DNA of 64,000 nucleotides from Gemmatimonas aurantiaca (GTDB taxonomy: Bacteria > Gemmatimonadota > Gemmatimonadetes > Gemmatimonadales > Gemmatimonadaceae): contig NZ_JBBCJO010000011.1 of the NCBI RefSeq assembly GCF_037190085.1, positions 1 to 64,000 on the forward strand, written 5' to 3'. Positions 9,667-18,545 of this stretch are shown piece after piece. A program made the translations under genes and the position numbers. The notes beneath the pieces are model-generated. The model was not told the origin of the DNA and did no database searches. It was given only the letters and a program-made list of their open reading frames with translations. The first letter of the stretch is position 1. Every line of letters begins with the position of its first letter.

Positions 9667-9876
9667 ATGGCAGAGCCCGTGAATTCGCCCATCGATGCGA
9701 TGGAGGAGTGGCCGGTGGAGTCGCCGTGCATCAAGGTGTGCCGGCTGGATCTCGACGACCGGTGTTATGGCTGTGGCCGGACGCTGGACGATATCCGGCG
9801 GTGGTCCTCGATGACGCTGGAAGAACGACGGGCGGTGAATCGGCGGATCGGATTTCGTGGGCACAAACGTGCGTGA
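9667..9876 (+). CDS. DUF1289 family small protein
   Basis: The 69-residue protein carries the DUF1289 pattern: SPCIKVCRLDLDDRCYGCGR, then TLDDIRRWSSMTLEERR. The four Cys probably bind a metal. Family members are common in proteobacteria and related groups and have no settled function. No clear Shine-Dalgarno precedes ATG 9667. It is a monocistronic unit between a leftward operon and the serpin gene. Confidence 0.85.
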   Translation: MAEPVNSPIDAMEEWPVESPCIKVCRLDLDDRCYGCGRTLDDIRRWSSMTLEERRAVNRRIGFRGHKRA

Positions 9877-9999
9877 TGTCACAATGACGGCCGTCGAATG
9901 TGCCGTCAGGTGGTCTGGCGCGGGCTCCGGCACGTGACGGCCGCGGGACAGGTGAGGTAAGGAAGGGGAAGGACATTCCCACCTCAACAGGATCCCGCC

Positions 10000-11259
10000 A
10001 TGTCGAGATTGTCCCTGGGTGTCGCCGTCGTGGGCACGTTGCTCCTGACGGCATGCGGCGAAGGCACCGGCCCCGGTGATTCCAATACGCGTGTCGATTC
10101 CCTGACCGCGTTACCACGGACCCTGTCGGCCGTGGAGTTGGAAGGCGTCCAGGCGAACAACGGCTTCGCACTCTCGCTGCTGCGCAGCACAGTGACGCGG
10201 ATCTCCGGAGACTCGGGCAGCGCAAAGAACGTGCTGCTGTCTCCCATCAGCGTTTCGTTCGCGCTCGGACTGACGATGAATGGCGCGGCCAACACGACGC
10301 TGGCGGAAATGCAGCAGACCCTGGGGTGGGGGAGTCGGAGCCGTACGGAAATCAACACCGCCTATCGTGATCTCGCGGCGCTACTGCCCAGTCTGGACAA
10401 CTCGACCACCATCCGGATCGCCAACGGGGTGTGGGTCCTGAGCCCGATGCGAGCCGATACCGGTTTCGCGCGGGATGCCCAGACGTATTTTGGCGCGCCG
10501 GTACATTCGCTGCCCACGCCACGGAGCATGTACGACTCGGTCAACGCGTGGGGGAAACGGCAGACCGATGGGATGGTGCCCAGGGTGCTCGAAGATGCTC
10601 CGCCCCCGAATCTGGCCATGCTGCTGGTGAACGCGGTGCTGTTCTCCGGCACCTGGCGTGACCGGTTCGATCCGGCAAAGACCACGCCCCGTACCTTCAC
10701 TCCCACGTCGGGTGCGGCGTTCTCCCATCCGATGATGCAGCGGACGGGAAACTTCCTGGCCTTCGGCAACGGGAAGGTGTCGGCGGTGGAGCTGTTGTAC
10801 GGCAATGGGGCTTACAGCATGGTGCTGATCGCCCCACAGAACGAGCCGGCGAGCCAGTACGCGGCGCGCCTGGACACGGCGGAGTACGGGTCGATCCTGC
10901 GGGGGCTGCGTGCGGCCGACAATCGGAGTGACGTGATCCTGCCCCGGTTCACCGTGCGGGGGACGCTCGAGCTCAAGCCCATGCTGGAAGCCATGGGCAT
11001 GCCACGCGCCTTCACTCCTACTGCGGAGTTTCCCCGCCTGATAGGCGGCGAGGGAGCGCAGTTGGAGTTCGTCCGGCACGGGGTGGCGCTGGAGGTGGAT
11101 GAACGGGGGTCGCGCGCCGCGGCGGTGACGGTGGTGGGGGCGACGGTGGTCTCCATGCCGCCGGTCTACGCGTTCACGCGCCCGTTCGTGTTCTTCATCC
11201 GCGAGCGGTTGAGTGGCACCATCCTGTTTGCCGGTGTGGTGAACGACCCCCGCCAGTGA
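10000..11259 (+). CDS. Serpin lipoprotein, predicted inhibitory, elastase-type P1 Val
   Basis: A lipoprotein signal (VVGTLLLTAC) precedes a full serpin fold: SPISVSFALGLTMNGA near the start and the serpin signature FTRPFVFFIRERLSGTILF at the C-terminus. The reactive-centre-loop hinge ERGSRAAAV has the small residues needed for loop insertion, so it should be inhibitory. Aligned without gaps to alpha-1-antitrypsin (MSIPP becomes VSMPP), P1 is Val384 and P1' is Ser385, which predicts elastase-like target proteases. AGGA lies 7 nt before ATG 10000. The lipoprotein anchor would display the inhibitor at the cell envelope. Confidence 0.9.
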   Translation: MSRLSLGVAVVGTLLLTACGEGTGPGDSNTRVDSLTALPRTLSAVELEGVQANNGFALSLLRSTVTRISGDSGSAKNVLLSPISVSFALGLTMNGAANTTLAEMQQTLGWGSRSRTEINTAYRDLAALLPSLDNSTTIRIANGVWVLSPMRADTGFARDAQTYFGAPVHSLPTPRSMYDSVNAWGKRQTDGMVPRVLEDAPPPNLAMLLVNAVLFSGTWRDRFDPAKTTPRTFTPTSGAAFSHPMMQRTGNFLAFGNGKVSAVELLYGNGAYSMVLIAPQNEPASQYAARLDTAEYGSILRGLRAADNRSDVILPRFTVRGTLELKPMLEAMGMPRAFTPTAEFPRLIGGEGAQLEFVRHGVALEVDERGSRAAAVTVVGATVVSMPPVYAFTRPFVFFIRERLSGTILFAGVVNDPRQ

Positions 11260-11413
11260 CGGCATCGGATATTCCGGAACGACCGCGAGGTCCGGTTGTG
11301 ACGGCCGGCCGGCTCATGAAGTAGAAGAAATGCACGAGCGGAGAAACCTGATGCGCCGGAGTGCGTAGGGAAGGCGCGGAGATCTCCGCTCGGGAGTCAT
11401 CCTGAAGTCCTGC

Positions 11414-11435
11414 AGTCATAGATCAGTCATAGATC
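11414..11435. repeat. Two tandem copies of an 11-bp sequence before a small gene
   Basis: Two perfect adjacent copies of an 11-bp unit (AGTCATAGATC) end 18 nt before the ATG of the 82-residue gene. Their position suggests an operator or a leader element, but no known regulator motif is recognised. Confidence 0.6.
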
Positions 11436-11453
11436 GAGAGAAAGAGTGCAATC

Positions 11454-11702
11454 ATGTCGTTCAAAACCCGTTCTTCAATGCGTTCGACCGAGTATCCGGT
11501 GATGCGGCCCATGATGCGGCCCTTGCCGACATCCACACGCGAGATGGCGACGACGCGCCTTTTCGCTTCGCCGGTGCAGTTGGCGAAGCGCAATGCCCGT
11601 CGGCGCTGGCGTCAGCGGGTGCTCACCATGTCGATCGCGCTGCTTGTCGTCATTGTCGCGTCACTGGTTACCGTGCACCCACTGCATGCGGCCATCCGCT
11701 GA
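11454..11702 (+). CDS. Small basic single-pass membrane protein
   Basis: The 82-residue protein has an Arg-rich first half (LAKRNARRRWRQRV) followed by one hydrophobic helix (LTMSIALLVVIVASLVTV), so an N-in orientation is expected. No family was recognised. It is credible because a strong terminator hairpin sits 27 nt after its stop and a tandem repeat lies just upstream. The ribosome site is weak, and the internal ATG at 11478 is an alternative start. Confidence 0.5.
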   Translation: MSFKTRSSMRSTEYPVMRPMMRPLPTSTREMATTRLFASPVQLAKRNARRRWRQRVLTMSIALLVVIVASLVTVHPLHAAIR

Positions 11703-11728
11703 GTCGGTTTGTTGGATTGAGTGAATAG

Positions 11729-11766
11729 ACGAGAGCCCGGTGCCGGATACGGCGCCGGGCTCTCGT
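11729..11766 (+). terminator. 16-bp hairpin terminator after the small membrane gene
   Basis: Arms 11729-11744 and 11751-11766 pair over 16 bp with one G-U pair and a 6-nt loop. A T-containing tail (CTTGTTGGGCTCTTTTCC) follows. It closes the transcript of the 82-residue gene and argues against translation starts within it for the next gene. Confidence 0.75.
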
Positions 11767-11866
11767 GCTTGTTGGGCTCTTTTCCTGTACACGGAGCACT
11801 CTCCCACCCATCATACGGCCGGCCTTCCGCATTTCCTCTCGGATTTCCTCCGGACCCGTCACACTT

Positions 11867-13159
11867 TTGGACAACGTCACCCACGCCCTGGCCGGCATGC
11901 TCATGGCCGACGCCACCACTTCGCTGGTGGCGGCACGCAGCGGTACCACCGTTCCAGACAGATTCCGGCGTGCCGCCGTGGTGGTGGGAATCGCGGCGGC
12001 GGAACTGCCCGATCTCGATGTGTTCTACGCCGGGTCGATCCTGCGCATGGGGCCACTCGGCTACCTGCTGCACCACCGGGGGCACACCCACACCATCGTC
12101 TGGACGGTCATCGGGGCGCTGCTGCTGTGGGCCGGCGGACGCTGGTGGTTCACACGCGGCGCGGTCGACCATGACCGCCGCTGGTTCACGGCGCATGGCT
12201 CCCGGGCGCTGCTGGGGCTGGCTCTGGTGGGCGCACTCTCCCATCTGGCGCTCGATTTCACGAACAGCTACGGCGTACACCCTTTCTGGCCGTTCGATGA
12301 TCGCTGGTACTACGGTGATGCCGTGTTCATCGTCGAACCCTGGTTGTGGGTGGTGGCGATTCCGGCGCTTCTCTGGCGACCACGGGCCACAGCGGGACGG
12401 GTCATCCTGACGCTGCTACTGCTCGTCATTCTGGCCGCCGCCTGGCGCCTCGGTGAAGTGGCCCGTGCGGTGGCCATGACACTCAGCATCTGTGCCGTGG
12501 TCTGGTTGTTCGTGCAGCGCGGATTGTCGAATGCCGCGCGCACGGCCAGCGGTATCGGCGCATGGCTCATGGTGACGATGCTGTTCTTCGTGGCCTCCCA
12601 TGCCGCGGAAGCCCTTGTGGCGAAGGCGGTGGATCGTACGACACCGGGAGCGCTTGCCGATGTCGTGCTCACGCCCGCGGTGGGCGATCCGACCTGCTGG
12701 TCGGCGATGGCCGTGTCCACCGATGGTCTGTCCTATCGGCTGAGCACCGGGGTGATCGCGCCGTACCCGCGGGTGCGCACGGTGTCCGACTGCCAGCAGG
12801 CGTATCCCAGTGCACGATTGCAGGCCGATGCGCTGCAGGCGCTGTCCGAATCGTCACCGGTGGTCCCGTTCGATTCCAGCACATCGGTGCGATGGAACCG
12901 CACGTGGGTGAAGGCGCGATCGGAGTTCACGGGGCTCGCGAACGAACGCTGTGAAGTCATGGGCGCGCTGCGTTTCATGCGCACGCCCGTATGGACCGTC
13001 ACACCCGATGGCACCCTGCAGATGTCCGATGCGCGCTACGGCGTTGGCGGTGGTTTTGCCAGCATGACGTTGCGCGGGAGTCCACTCGACTGCACACTCA
13101 CCCATGCCTGGGTGCCGCCCTGGGTACCACCGCGTCGTGATATGCTGCTGGTCGACTGA
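11867..13159 (+). CDS. YdjM-like membrane-bound metal-dependent hydrolase family protein
   Basis: The N-terminus DNVTHALAGMLMADA, then AAAELPDLDVFY, LLHHRGHTHT and LSHLALDFTNSYG is the YdjM/PF04307 pattern of His and Asp residues likely to bind metal. Several transmembrane helices follow (residues about 140-240), then a soluble C-terminal domain of about 200 residues. The start is taken at TTG 11867, giving an N-terminus at DNVTHAL as in homologues. The in-frame GTG at 11765 lies inside the preceding terminator and is unlikely. The substrate is unknown. Confidence 0.7.
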   Translation: MDNVTHALAGMLMADATTSLVAARSGTTVPDRFRRAAVVVGIAAAELPDLDVFYAGSILRMGPLGYLLHHRGHTHTIVWTVIGALLLWAGGRWWFTRGAVDHDRRWFTAHGSRALLGLALVGALSHLALDFTNSYGVHPFWPFDDRWYYGDAVFIVEPWLWVVAIPALLWRPRATAGRVILTLLLLVILAAAWRLGEVARAVAMTLSICAVVWLFVQRGLSNAARTASGIGAWLMVTMLFFVASHAAEALVAKAVDRTTPGALADVVLTPAVGDPTCWSAMAVSTDGLSYRLSTGVIAPYPRVRTVSDCQQAYPSARLQADALQALSESSPVVPFDSSTSVRWNRTWVKARSEFTGLANERCEVMGALRFMRTPVWTVTPDGTLQMSDARYGVGGGFASMTLRGSPLDCTLTHAWVPPWVPPRRDMLLVD

Positions 13160-13217
13160 ATCGTCGCATTCCCGCCGCATGCGGTCATTCATCACCATTC
13201 CCGAGGAGCCACACCTG

Positions 13218-13502
13218 ATGTATGGACTGATCGGCAGGATGCTCGCCGCCGACGGGCAGCGAGACGCCCTCATCGCGCTGCTGCTCGAAGGCACCGACGC
13301 CATGCCCGGGTGCGTGAGTTATGTGGTCGCCCGCGATCCCGCCGACCCCAACGGCATCTGGATCACCGAAGTGTGGGAGACGCAGGAATATCACCGGGCT
13401 TCACTGCAACTCCCGGCCGTCCAGGCCACCATCGCGAAAGCGCGGCCGTTGATTGCCGGATTCGCGGAACGCTTCGAAACCGAACCCGTCTCGCGGCCCT
13501 GA
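13218..13502 (+). CDS. ABM-domain (antibiotic biosynthesis monooxygenase-type) protein
   Basis: About 94 residues with the dimeric ferredoxin-like ABM pattern: MYGLIGRMLAADGQRDALIA, MPGCVSYVVARDPADPNGIW, EVWETQEYHRASLQLP. Members include quinol and heme monooxygenases, but many have no known substrate. ATG 13218 has GAGGAG about 9 nt upstream. A 12-bp direct repeat (two copies, 13511-13534) lies just after the stop. Confidence 0.8.
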   Translation: MYGLIGRMLAADGQRDALIALLLEGTDAMPGCVSYVVARDPADPNGIWITEVWETQEYHRASLQLPAVQATIAKARPLIAGFAERFETEPVSRP

Positions 13503-13599
13503 CGATTCCGTCCACGATCTCGTCCACGATCTCGTGGGCGGTTGCATCGACGACTCCGTCAGGGACGCGAGCTTCAGGCCATACGCCGCGGTCGCGACG

Positions 13600-15222
13600 T
13601 TACTGACGACACACGGGCGGTGGTCCCACCTGCCGATCGGCCGGAATGCCGATCACGGTGAACTGCTGGATGCGCGCCGGTTCCGTTGGAGCCAGTGTGA
13701 TGCCCACCTGAACCGCGCCACGGGCGCAGCGCAGCTTCCACACGCCCCGCAGCGCATTCTCGGCCCACATCGTGCCCTCAGGGCGGCAGTCACCGCCTGC
13801 GGCATTGACCACCCGCTCGATGGCCGCGGCACGACGGGGCGCCGATTCATCGCGGAAGAGATTCATCGCCGCCACACTGTCGGCGAGTGGCTGTTCCCAG
13901 CGCTGCACGAGACGTGTGGCCTTGGCCTGCATGTCGGCGAGAACGGGGGCCGGCTGCACCGCGCGAGGCGTGAGACCCCCGGCCGCCGCCAGCAGTTCGA
14001 TCGCCTGATCGATGGGCGGACCCCATCCCGTATATGTGAGATTGCCCAGCGCGACGATGCCCACGCCCTGCTCGGGGAGCCAGCGCATCTGTGAACCGAA
14101 TCCCGGCAATCCGCCGGAGTGCGCGACGATGTGATTGAAGAGACAGCTCTGCGAGATGCGCAGGCCGTAGCCATAACCGCCACTGGTCATGCTGAGCGTG
14201 TTGCTCTGCGCATTGAAGGCCGCGTTGCCGCCGCCGAAGCGCCAGACCTGCTGCATCTCGCGCAGCGATGACCGCTTGAGCACGGGAGACTCCGCACCAT
14301 CGCGCGGCGGCCAGGCGCTCAGCATCAATCCCACCCAGCGACTGAGATCGGCGCTCGACGTGAGCATGCCGCCCATGGAGCCGAACGCGCCATCGGGCAG
14401 CGGCGGCTCTTCGAGCCACTGACCGTCCTGCAATCGGTATCCGTGCGCCAGTCGTGTGGCCGGCACGTCACGCGATTGCATCGTGGTGGACGTCATGCCG
14501 AGTGGGCGCAGGACCCTGTCGCGGATGTATGTGGCATAGGGCTGCCCCGAGACATTGACGACGATGCGACCCAGAATCGCGAACCCGTAGTTGGAGTACT
14601 CGTAGGCCACACCGGGCACATTCGAAAACGGGATGCCCTGACGGATCATCTGCGACAGCTCGGCGTCGGTGCGATCGAGCTGCTGATCGCCCCACGGGTT
14701 GTCCTCCGGAAACCCCGCCGAGTGGGAGAGCAGATGACGCACGGTGATGCGCGGCGCATCGCTGGTGGGGTATTTCAGGGTGCGCAACTCGGGTACGTAT
14801 TTCTCGGCGGGGTCGTCGAGCGACAGCTTGCCGGCATCGCGGAGTTGCAGGATGGCCAGCGCCGTGAAGCTCTTGGTCATCGACGCGATGCGGAACACCG
14901 AACTGGTGTCCACGGGTGAACGGCTGGGGACTTCACGCAGTCCCATGGCCGCGACGTGCAGCAGCTGTCCATCGACGACGATGCCATACGCGATGCCGGG
15001 CACACGATTGCGGTCCATGAACGCCCGCATGAGGCTGTCGATCCGGGGCACCGTGCGCTGGATACGCGCCAGACGCTCCGGGTCGGCGAAGCGGGCGGGT
15101 GGGGCGACGCTGGACTGGGCCCGCAGCGAAGCCACGGTTCCGGGAAGGGGGAGAAGGGGCGCGAGCAGAAGCGTGGCGCAGATCGCGAGGCCGGACCGCG
15201 TGACGGCAGAAAATGGGTGCAT
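13600..15222 (-). CDS. Exported serine hydrolase, class C beta-lactamase fold
   Basis: A signal peptide (VTRSGLAICATLLLAPLLPL) leads to the penicillin-binding/beta-lactamase fold: SMTK (the SxxK nucleophile and base), YSN (YxN) and HSGG (HxG, in place of KTG). Such proteins act in the periplasm as esterases, D-aminopeptidases or peptidoglycan-related hydrolases; a true beta-lactamase is not implied. A C-terminal extension of about 130 residues follows the catalytic domain. Start 15222 places AGGAG directly against the ATG, which is unusual; the in-frame GTG at 15234 is an alternative. It is divergent from the Ada-type gene. Confidence 0.85.
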   Translation of the reverse strand: MHPFSAVTRSGLAICATLLLAPLLPLPGTVASLRAQSSVAPPARFADPERLARIQRTVPRIDSLMRAFMDRNRVPGIAYGIVVDGQLLHVAAMGLREVPSRSPVDTSSVFRIASMTKSFTALAILQLRDAGKLSLDDPAEKYVPELRTLKYPTSDAPRITVRHLLSHSAGFPEDNPWGDQQLDRTDAELSQMIRQGIPFSNVPGVAYEYSNYGFAILGRIVVNVSGQPYATYIRDRVLRPLGMTSTTMQSRDVPATRLAHGYRLQDGQWLEEPPLPDGAFGSMGGMLTSSADLSRWVGLMLSAWPPRDGAESPVLKRSSLREMQQVWRFGGGNAAFNAQSNTLSMTSGGYGYGLRISQSCLFNHIVAHSGGLPGFGSQMRWLPEQGVGIVALGNLTYTGWGPPIDQAIELLAAAGGLTPRAVQPAPVLADMQAKATRLVQRWEQPLADSVAAMNLFRDESAPRRAAAIERVVNAAGGDCRPEGTMWAENALRGVWKLRCARGAVQVGITLAPTEPARIQQFTVIGIPADRQVGPPPVCRQ

Positions 15223-15334
15223 CTCCTGATCTGTCACCGATGTGGGTATTGCGCAAGAATCGGAGCGCGGGGCCGGCGTGGTGCGCATTTCATTCGGGCA
15301 TCACCTGCCACACATTTCCGGGAGGCCTCCCCTC

Positions 15335-16261
15335 ATGACTCCACGTTCCCCGTCGCGCCCGACCTCACGTCCGCCCCGTCGCTCACCGGCGGATGCCACG
15401 CGCCAACCCGCCGCGCCATCGGCGGAGATCGTCACGCGGATGCGGCGCCTCGCCGAGTACATCGACGCGCATGCGGATGAAGCATTGCCACTGACGCGCC
15501 TGGCTCGCGAGGCCGCGATGAGCCCGTCCCATCTGCAGCGATCGTTCACGCAGGTGCTTGGCGTGAGCCCCAAAGCCTATCAGTCGGCGCAGCGCCTCGA
15601 GCAGTTCAAGCGGCGTCTGCGTGAAGGTGACGCGGTACTCGACGCCACGTTCGGGGCGGGTTACGGCAGCACGAGCCGGGTGTACGAACAGGTGACGGGT
15701 GGTCTGGGGATGACCCCGTCGGCGTATCGCAGCGGCGGCGCGGGTGAGGTCATCACCTATGCGGTGCGTGAGACCGCGTTCGGGCATCTGCTGATGGCCG
15801 CGACCGCACGTGGCGTCTGCCTCGTGGAATTCGGAGATGACACGTCCACGCTCATCGCGCGTCTCGCCGACGAGTTCCCGAACGCCACGCTGGAAGCGGC
15901 AGAAGACGCGGCCCGTGAACCGCTCGATGCCTGGATGCTGGCCCTCGATGCGCACATCACGCGGGACGGCCCGCGCCCCGAGTTGCCGCTGGATCTCCGG
16001 GGGACGGCGTTCCAGATCAAAGTCTGGCGCTTCCTGCTGCACGTGAAGCCGGGTGAGGTGGTGAGTTACACCGAACTGGCCGCCGGCATCGGACATCCCC
16101 GGGCCGTCAGAGCCGTGGGATCGGCGTGTGGCGCCAATCGCATTGCGGTGCTCGTCCCCTGTCATCGGGCGCTGCGTGGTGATGGGTCGCTGGGTGGATA
16201 TCGGTGGGGACTGGAACGCAAACGCGCCCTGCTCGATCGCGAACGCCACGCGCGCGCGTAG
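15335..16261 (+). CDS. ada: Ada-type regulator and O6-methylguanine-DNA methyltransferase, lacking the N-terminal zinc domain
   Basis: An AraC-type helix-turn-helix (LPLTRLAREAAMSPSHLQRS, then FTQVLGVSPKAYQSAQR) is fused to a methyltransferase domain with the active-site motif VLVPCHRALRG (Cys about 276). This suicide enzyme takes alkyl groups from O6-alkylguanine. E. coli Ada also has an N-terminal Cys4 zinc domain that senses methylphosphotriesters; here that is replaced by a short Pro/Arg/Ser-rich tail, so activation must differ. GGGAGG lies about 9 nt before ATG 15335. Confidence 0.85.
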   Translation: MTPRSPSRPTSRPPRRSPADATRQPAAPSAEIVTRMRRLAEYIDAHADEALPLTRLAREAAMSPSHLQRSFTQVLGVSPKAYQSAQRLEQFKRRLREGDAVLDATFGAGYGSTSRVYEQVTGGLGMTPSAYRSGGAGEVITYAVRETAFGHLLMAATARGVCLVEFGDDTSTLIARLADEFPNATLEAAEDAAREPLDAWMLALDAHITRDGPRPELPLDLRGTAFQIKVWRFLLHVKPGEVVSYTELAAGIGHPRAVRAVGSACGANRIAVLVPCHRALRGDGSLGGYRWGLERKRALLDRERHARA

Positions 16262-16311
16262 ATTGCGGACAGGTTGCTGTTTTCAATCCTGTCGAGGGTG
16301 TGAGGTCCATC

Positions 16312-16947
16312 ATGCGGGGGAGCATGCGAGAGATCATGCTGATGATCGTGGGACGGATCGGCGCGAACGGCGGACGTCCGGCCATCGCGGGGCCGCGTCG
16401 CGTGCTGCTGGTGATGACGGCGCTGGTCGCCGCGCTGAGTGCACCGGCGGTGATGCAGGCGCAGCCGTCGCTGGTCATTCTCGTGCGGCATGGCGAGAAG
16501 CAGGCGGTGCCGGGCAGTGATCCATCGCTGAGCGAAGCGGGGATGGCGCGCGCCAGGGCGTTGAATGAAGCGCTGGCGCACACCACTCCCAACGCCATCG
16601 TGGTGACGCCGTACAAACGCACGCAGGAAACCGCCGGCGAGGTGACCCGCCGCACGGGTCTGACGCCGGTGGTGGTTCCCGTCGCGGGCGCGCATGTGAA
16701 GGCCGTGGCCGAGGCCGTGATGAAAGCCACGGGTGTGGTGCTGGTGGTGGGCCACAGCAACACGGTGCCCGGCATCGTCACGGCGCTGGGCGGGCCGAAG
16801 TTGTCCGATATCTGCGACGCCAGTTATGCGACGATGTTCGTCTTCACACCGGCCCGTGGCGGACAGCCCGCGCAACTCGTGACGGCGTCGTACGGCACAC
16901 CCGATGCACCGGGCGCCACCACCTGCGCTCCCACCGGTGGGCAGTGA
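16312..16947 (+). CDS. Exported histidine phosphatase family protein
   Basis: The phosphatase core opens with LVILVRHGEKQ (catalytic RHG His), continues with VVTPYKRTQETAGE, and has a second His in VLVVGHSNTVPG. A hydrophobic segment (VLLVMTALVAALSAPAVMQA) before the core is a signal peptide after a basic N-terminus. Substrates of this branch range from phosphosugars to phosphohistidine proteins. GAGG lies 7 nt before ATG 16312. Confidence 0.8.
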   Translation: MRGSMREIMLMIVGRIGANGGRPAIAGPRRVLLVMTALVAALSAPAVMQAQPSLVILVRHGEKQAVPGSDPSLSEAGMARARALNEALAHTTPNAIVVTPYKRTQETAGEVTRRTGLTPVVVPVAGAHVKAVAEAVMKATGVVLVVGHSNTVPGIVTALGGPKLSDICDASYATMFVFTPARGGQPAQLVTASYGTPDAPGATTCAPTGGQ

Positions 16948-17701
16948 TCACTTCTCGACGGTGTCGGTCGACTATGCCGCATACCGTCCGCAGTATCCGA
17001 TATCGTTGTTTGCGGCGCTGGCGGGCTGTGCACCGGAACGCACGTTGGCCTGGGACTGTGGGTGTGGATCAGGGCAGGCCAGCGTGGCGCTCGCGCAGTA
17101 CTTCGACATGGTGCATGCCACCGATGTGAGCGCCGCGCAGATTGCCGCGGCCACGGCGCATCCGCGGGTGCGCTACCACGTCGCCCCTGCCCAGGCCAGT
17201 GGCCTGCCCACCGGCAGTGTCTCGCTGGTGACGGTGGCACAGGCACTGCACTGGTTCGACGTGGACGCGTTCCACGAGGAAGCGCGACGGGTGCTGATGC
17301 CCCGTGGCGTGATCGCCGAATGGACGTACGCGCTGATGGAGACACCGGCGCATCCCGGCGTGGCGACCGCGGTGAATGCGCTCGACACTGCCATGCGCGA
17401 CTGGTGGCCGCCCGAGCGGCGGCATGTGGACACGCGGTATGCCGATCTGCCCTTTCCGTTCGAGCGTTTCGCCATCGGCGAACACCGGATGGAGGCGCAC
17501 TGGACGCTGCCCCAGTTGCTGGGTTACCTCGGCACCTGGTCTGCCATCACGCGGTACCGGGCAGCGCAGGGCGAGGACCCTCTGATCGCCTGCACGGAGG
17601 CCTTGCAACACGCCTGGCCCGCGTCGCCCACCGTGCACGTCTGCTGGCCGTTGACGGTGCGGGTGGGAAGGTGCCCCGCGGGCGTGGTACCGACAGGGTG
17701 A
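16937..17701 (+). CDS. Class I SAM-dependent methyltransferase
   Basis: The protein starts with DHFSTVSVDYAAYRPQYP, typical of the UbiE/Tam-like family in which that segment lies within 5 residues of the start. The SAM site is LAWDCGCGSGQASVALA, with an acidic motif (VHATDVS). GTG 16937 fits that pattern; ATG 16904 is in frame but would overlap the upstream gene by 44 nt. The substrate is unknown, with trans-aconitate-like small acids known for relatives. Confidence 0.75.
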   Translation: MGSDHFSTVSVDYAAYRPQYPISLFAALAGCAPERTLAWDCGCGSGQASVALAQYFDMVHATDVSAAQIAAATAHPRVRYHVAPAQASGLPTGSVSLVTVAQALHWFDVDAFHEEARRVLMPRGVIAEWTYALMETPAHPGVATAVNALDTAMRDWWPPERRHVDTRYADLPFPFERFAIGEHRMEAHWTLPQLLGYLGTWSAITRYRAAQGEDPLIACTEALQHAWPASPTVHVCWPLTVRVGRCPAGVVPTG

Positions 17702-17796
17702 ATGGGCATGAATGGGGCATGCCGGCAGGATGATTCCACCAGTCTCGGATATCCCCGGAAGAATCCGGTATGGCAACTTCATGGTAACTTACGGAG

Positions 17797-18348
17797 ATGA
17801 TCACCCTCGGCATCGTCACGATCTCCGACCGCGCCAGCCGCGGTGTGTACGACGACAAGTCGGGCCCCGCCATTCGCGAGGTGTATGCGCGCTGGCTGAC
17901 GACGCCATGGCAGGATGAGTACCGCCTCGTACCCGATGAACAGCCCGCCATCGAAGCCGCGCTGCGTGAACTGGCCGATGAAGTCGGTTGTCCGCTGATC
18001 GTCACCACCGGCGGCACGGGGCCGGCTCCGCGGGATGTCACGCCGGAGGCGACCATGGCCGTCTGCGATCGTATTCTGCCCGGGTTCGGCGAACAGATGC
18101 GCGCCGTGTCGCTGCAATCGGTGCCCACTGCCATTCTCTCGCGACAGCTTGCCGGCTCGCGCGGGAAGTCGCTCATCATCAATCTTCCCGGCAAGCCCGC
18201 GGCCATCGAAGAGTGTCTGCGGGCCATCTGGCCGGCCGTTCCCTACTGCATCGAGCTGCTCGGTGGACCGCATCTCGCGTTCAGCGACGCGGCTCCCCGT
18301 CATCACCGGCCGTCCTCCGCGTCTTCACCGCAATTGTCCACCCCATGA
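17797..18348 (+). CDS. mogA: Molybdopterin adenylyltransferase (MogA)
   Basis: The enzyme adenylylates molybdopterin before molybdenum insertion. MogA motifs are clear: LGIVTISDRASRGVYDDKSG at the start, VTTGGTGPAPRDVTPEA for the nucleotide-binding loop, and SLIINLPGKPAAIEEC. The length of 183 is near the family's usual 170-190, with a Ser/His-rich tail. GGAG directly abuts ATG 17797, too close for standard initiation. The stop overlaps the next start as ATGA. Confidence 0.9.
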   Translation: MITLGIVTISDRASRGVYDDKSGPAIREVYARWLTTPWQDEYRLVPDEQPAIEAALRELADEVGCPLIVTTGGTGPAPRDVTPEATMAVCDRILPGFGEQMRAVSLQSVPTAILSRQLAGSRGKSLIINLPGKPAAIEECLRAIWPAVPYCIELLGGPHLAFSDAAPRHHRPSSASSPQLSTP

Positions 18349-18545
18349 CTCTCTCTCCGCAGTTGCTCGAGATTCTCGTCTGTCCCAAGAGCAAGGCTCC
18401 GTTGGAGTATCATGCCGGTCCTCCCGAGGTGCTGGTGTGCCGCGAGAGTCGCCTCGTGTATCGCGTGGAAGACGGCGTGCCGGTGATGCTGATCGAAGAA
18501 GCCGAACCGCTCGACGAGAGCCGCTACCCCGCGCGCGATGGCTGA
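18345..18545 (+). CDS. Trm112/UPF0434 family small protein
   Basis: The 66-residue protein shows the family layout LLEILVCPKSKAPLEY, VLVCRESRLVYRVEDGVPVM, LIEEAEP. Trm112-type proteins are small zinc-ribbon-like partners that stabilise methyltransferases. Here the usual CPxC knuckle reads CPKS, so one metal ligand is missing and the site is probably degenerate. It is coupled to mogA by ATGA and overlaps the next gene by 8 nt. Confidence 0.85.
   Translation: MTLSPQLLEILVCPKSKAPLEYHAGPPEVLVCRESRLVYRVEDGVPVMLIEEAEPLDESRYPARDG

Noticed and set aside
13511..13534. Two-copy 12-bp repeat as a regulatory site
   Set aside because: Only two copies, just after a stop codon and in a convergent gap, with no supporting signal.
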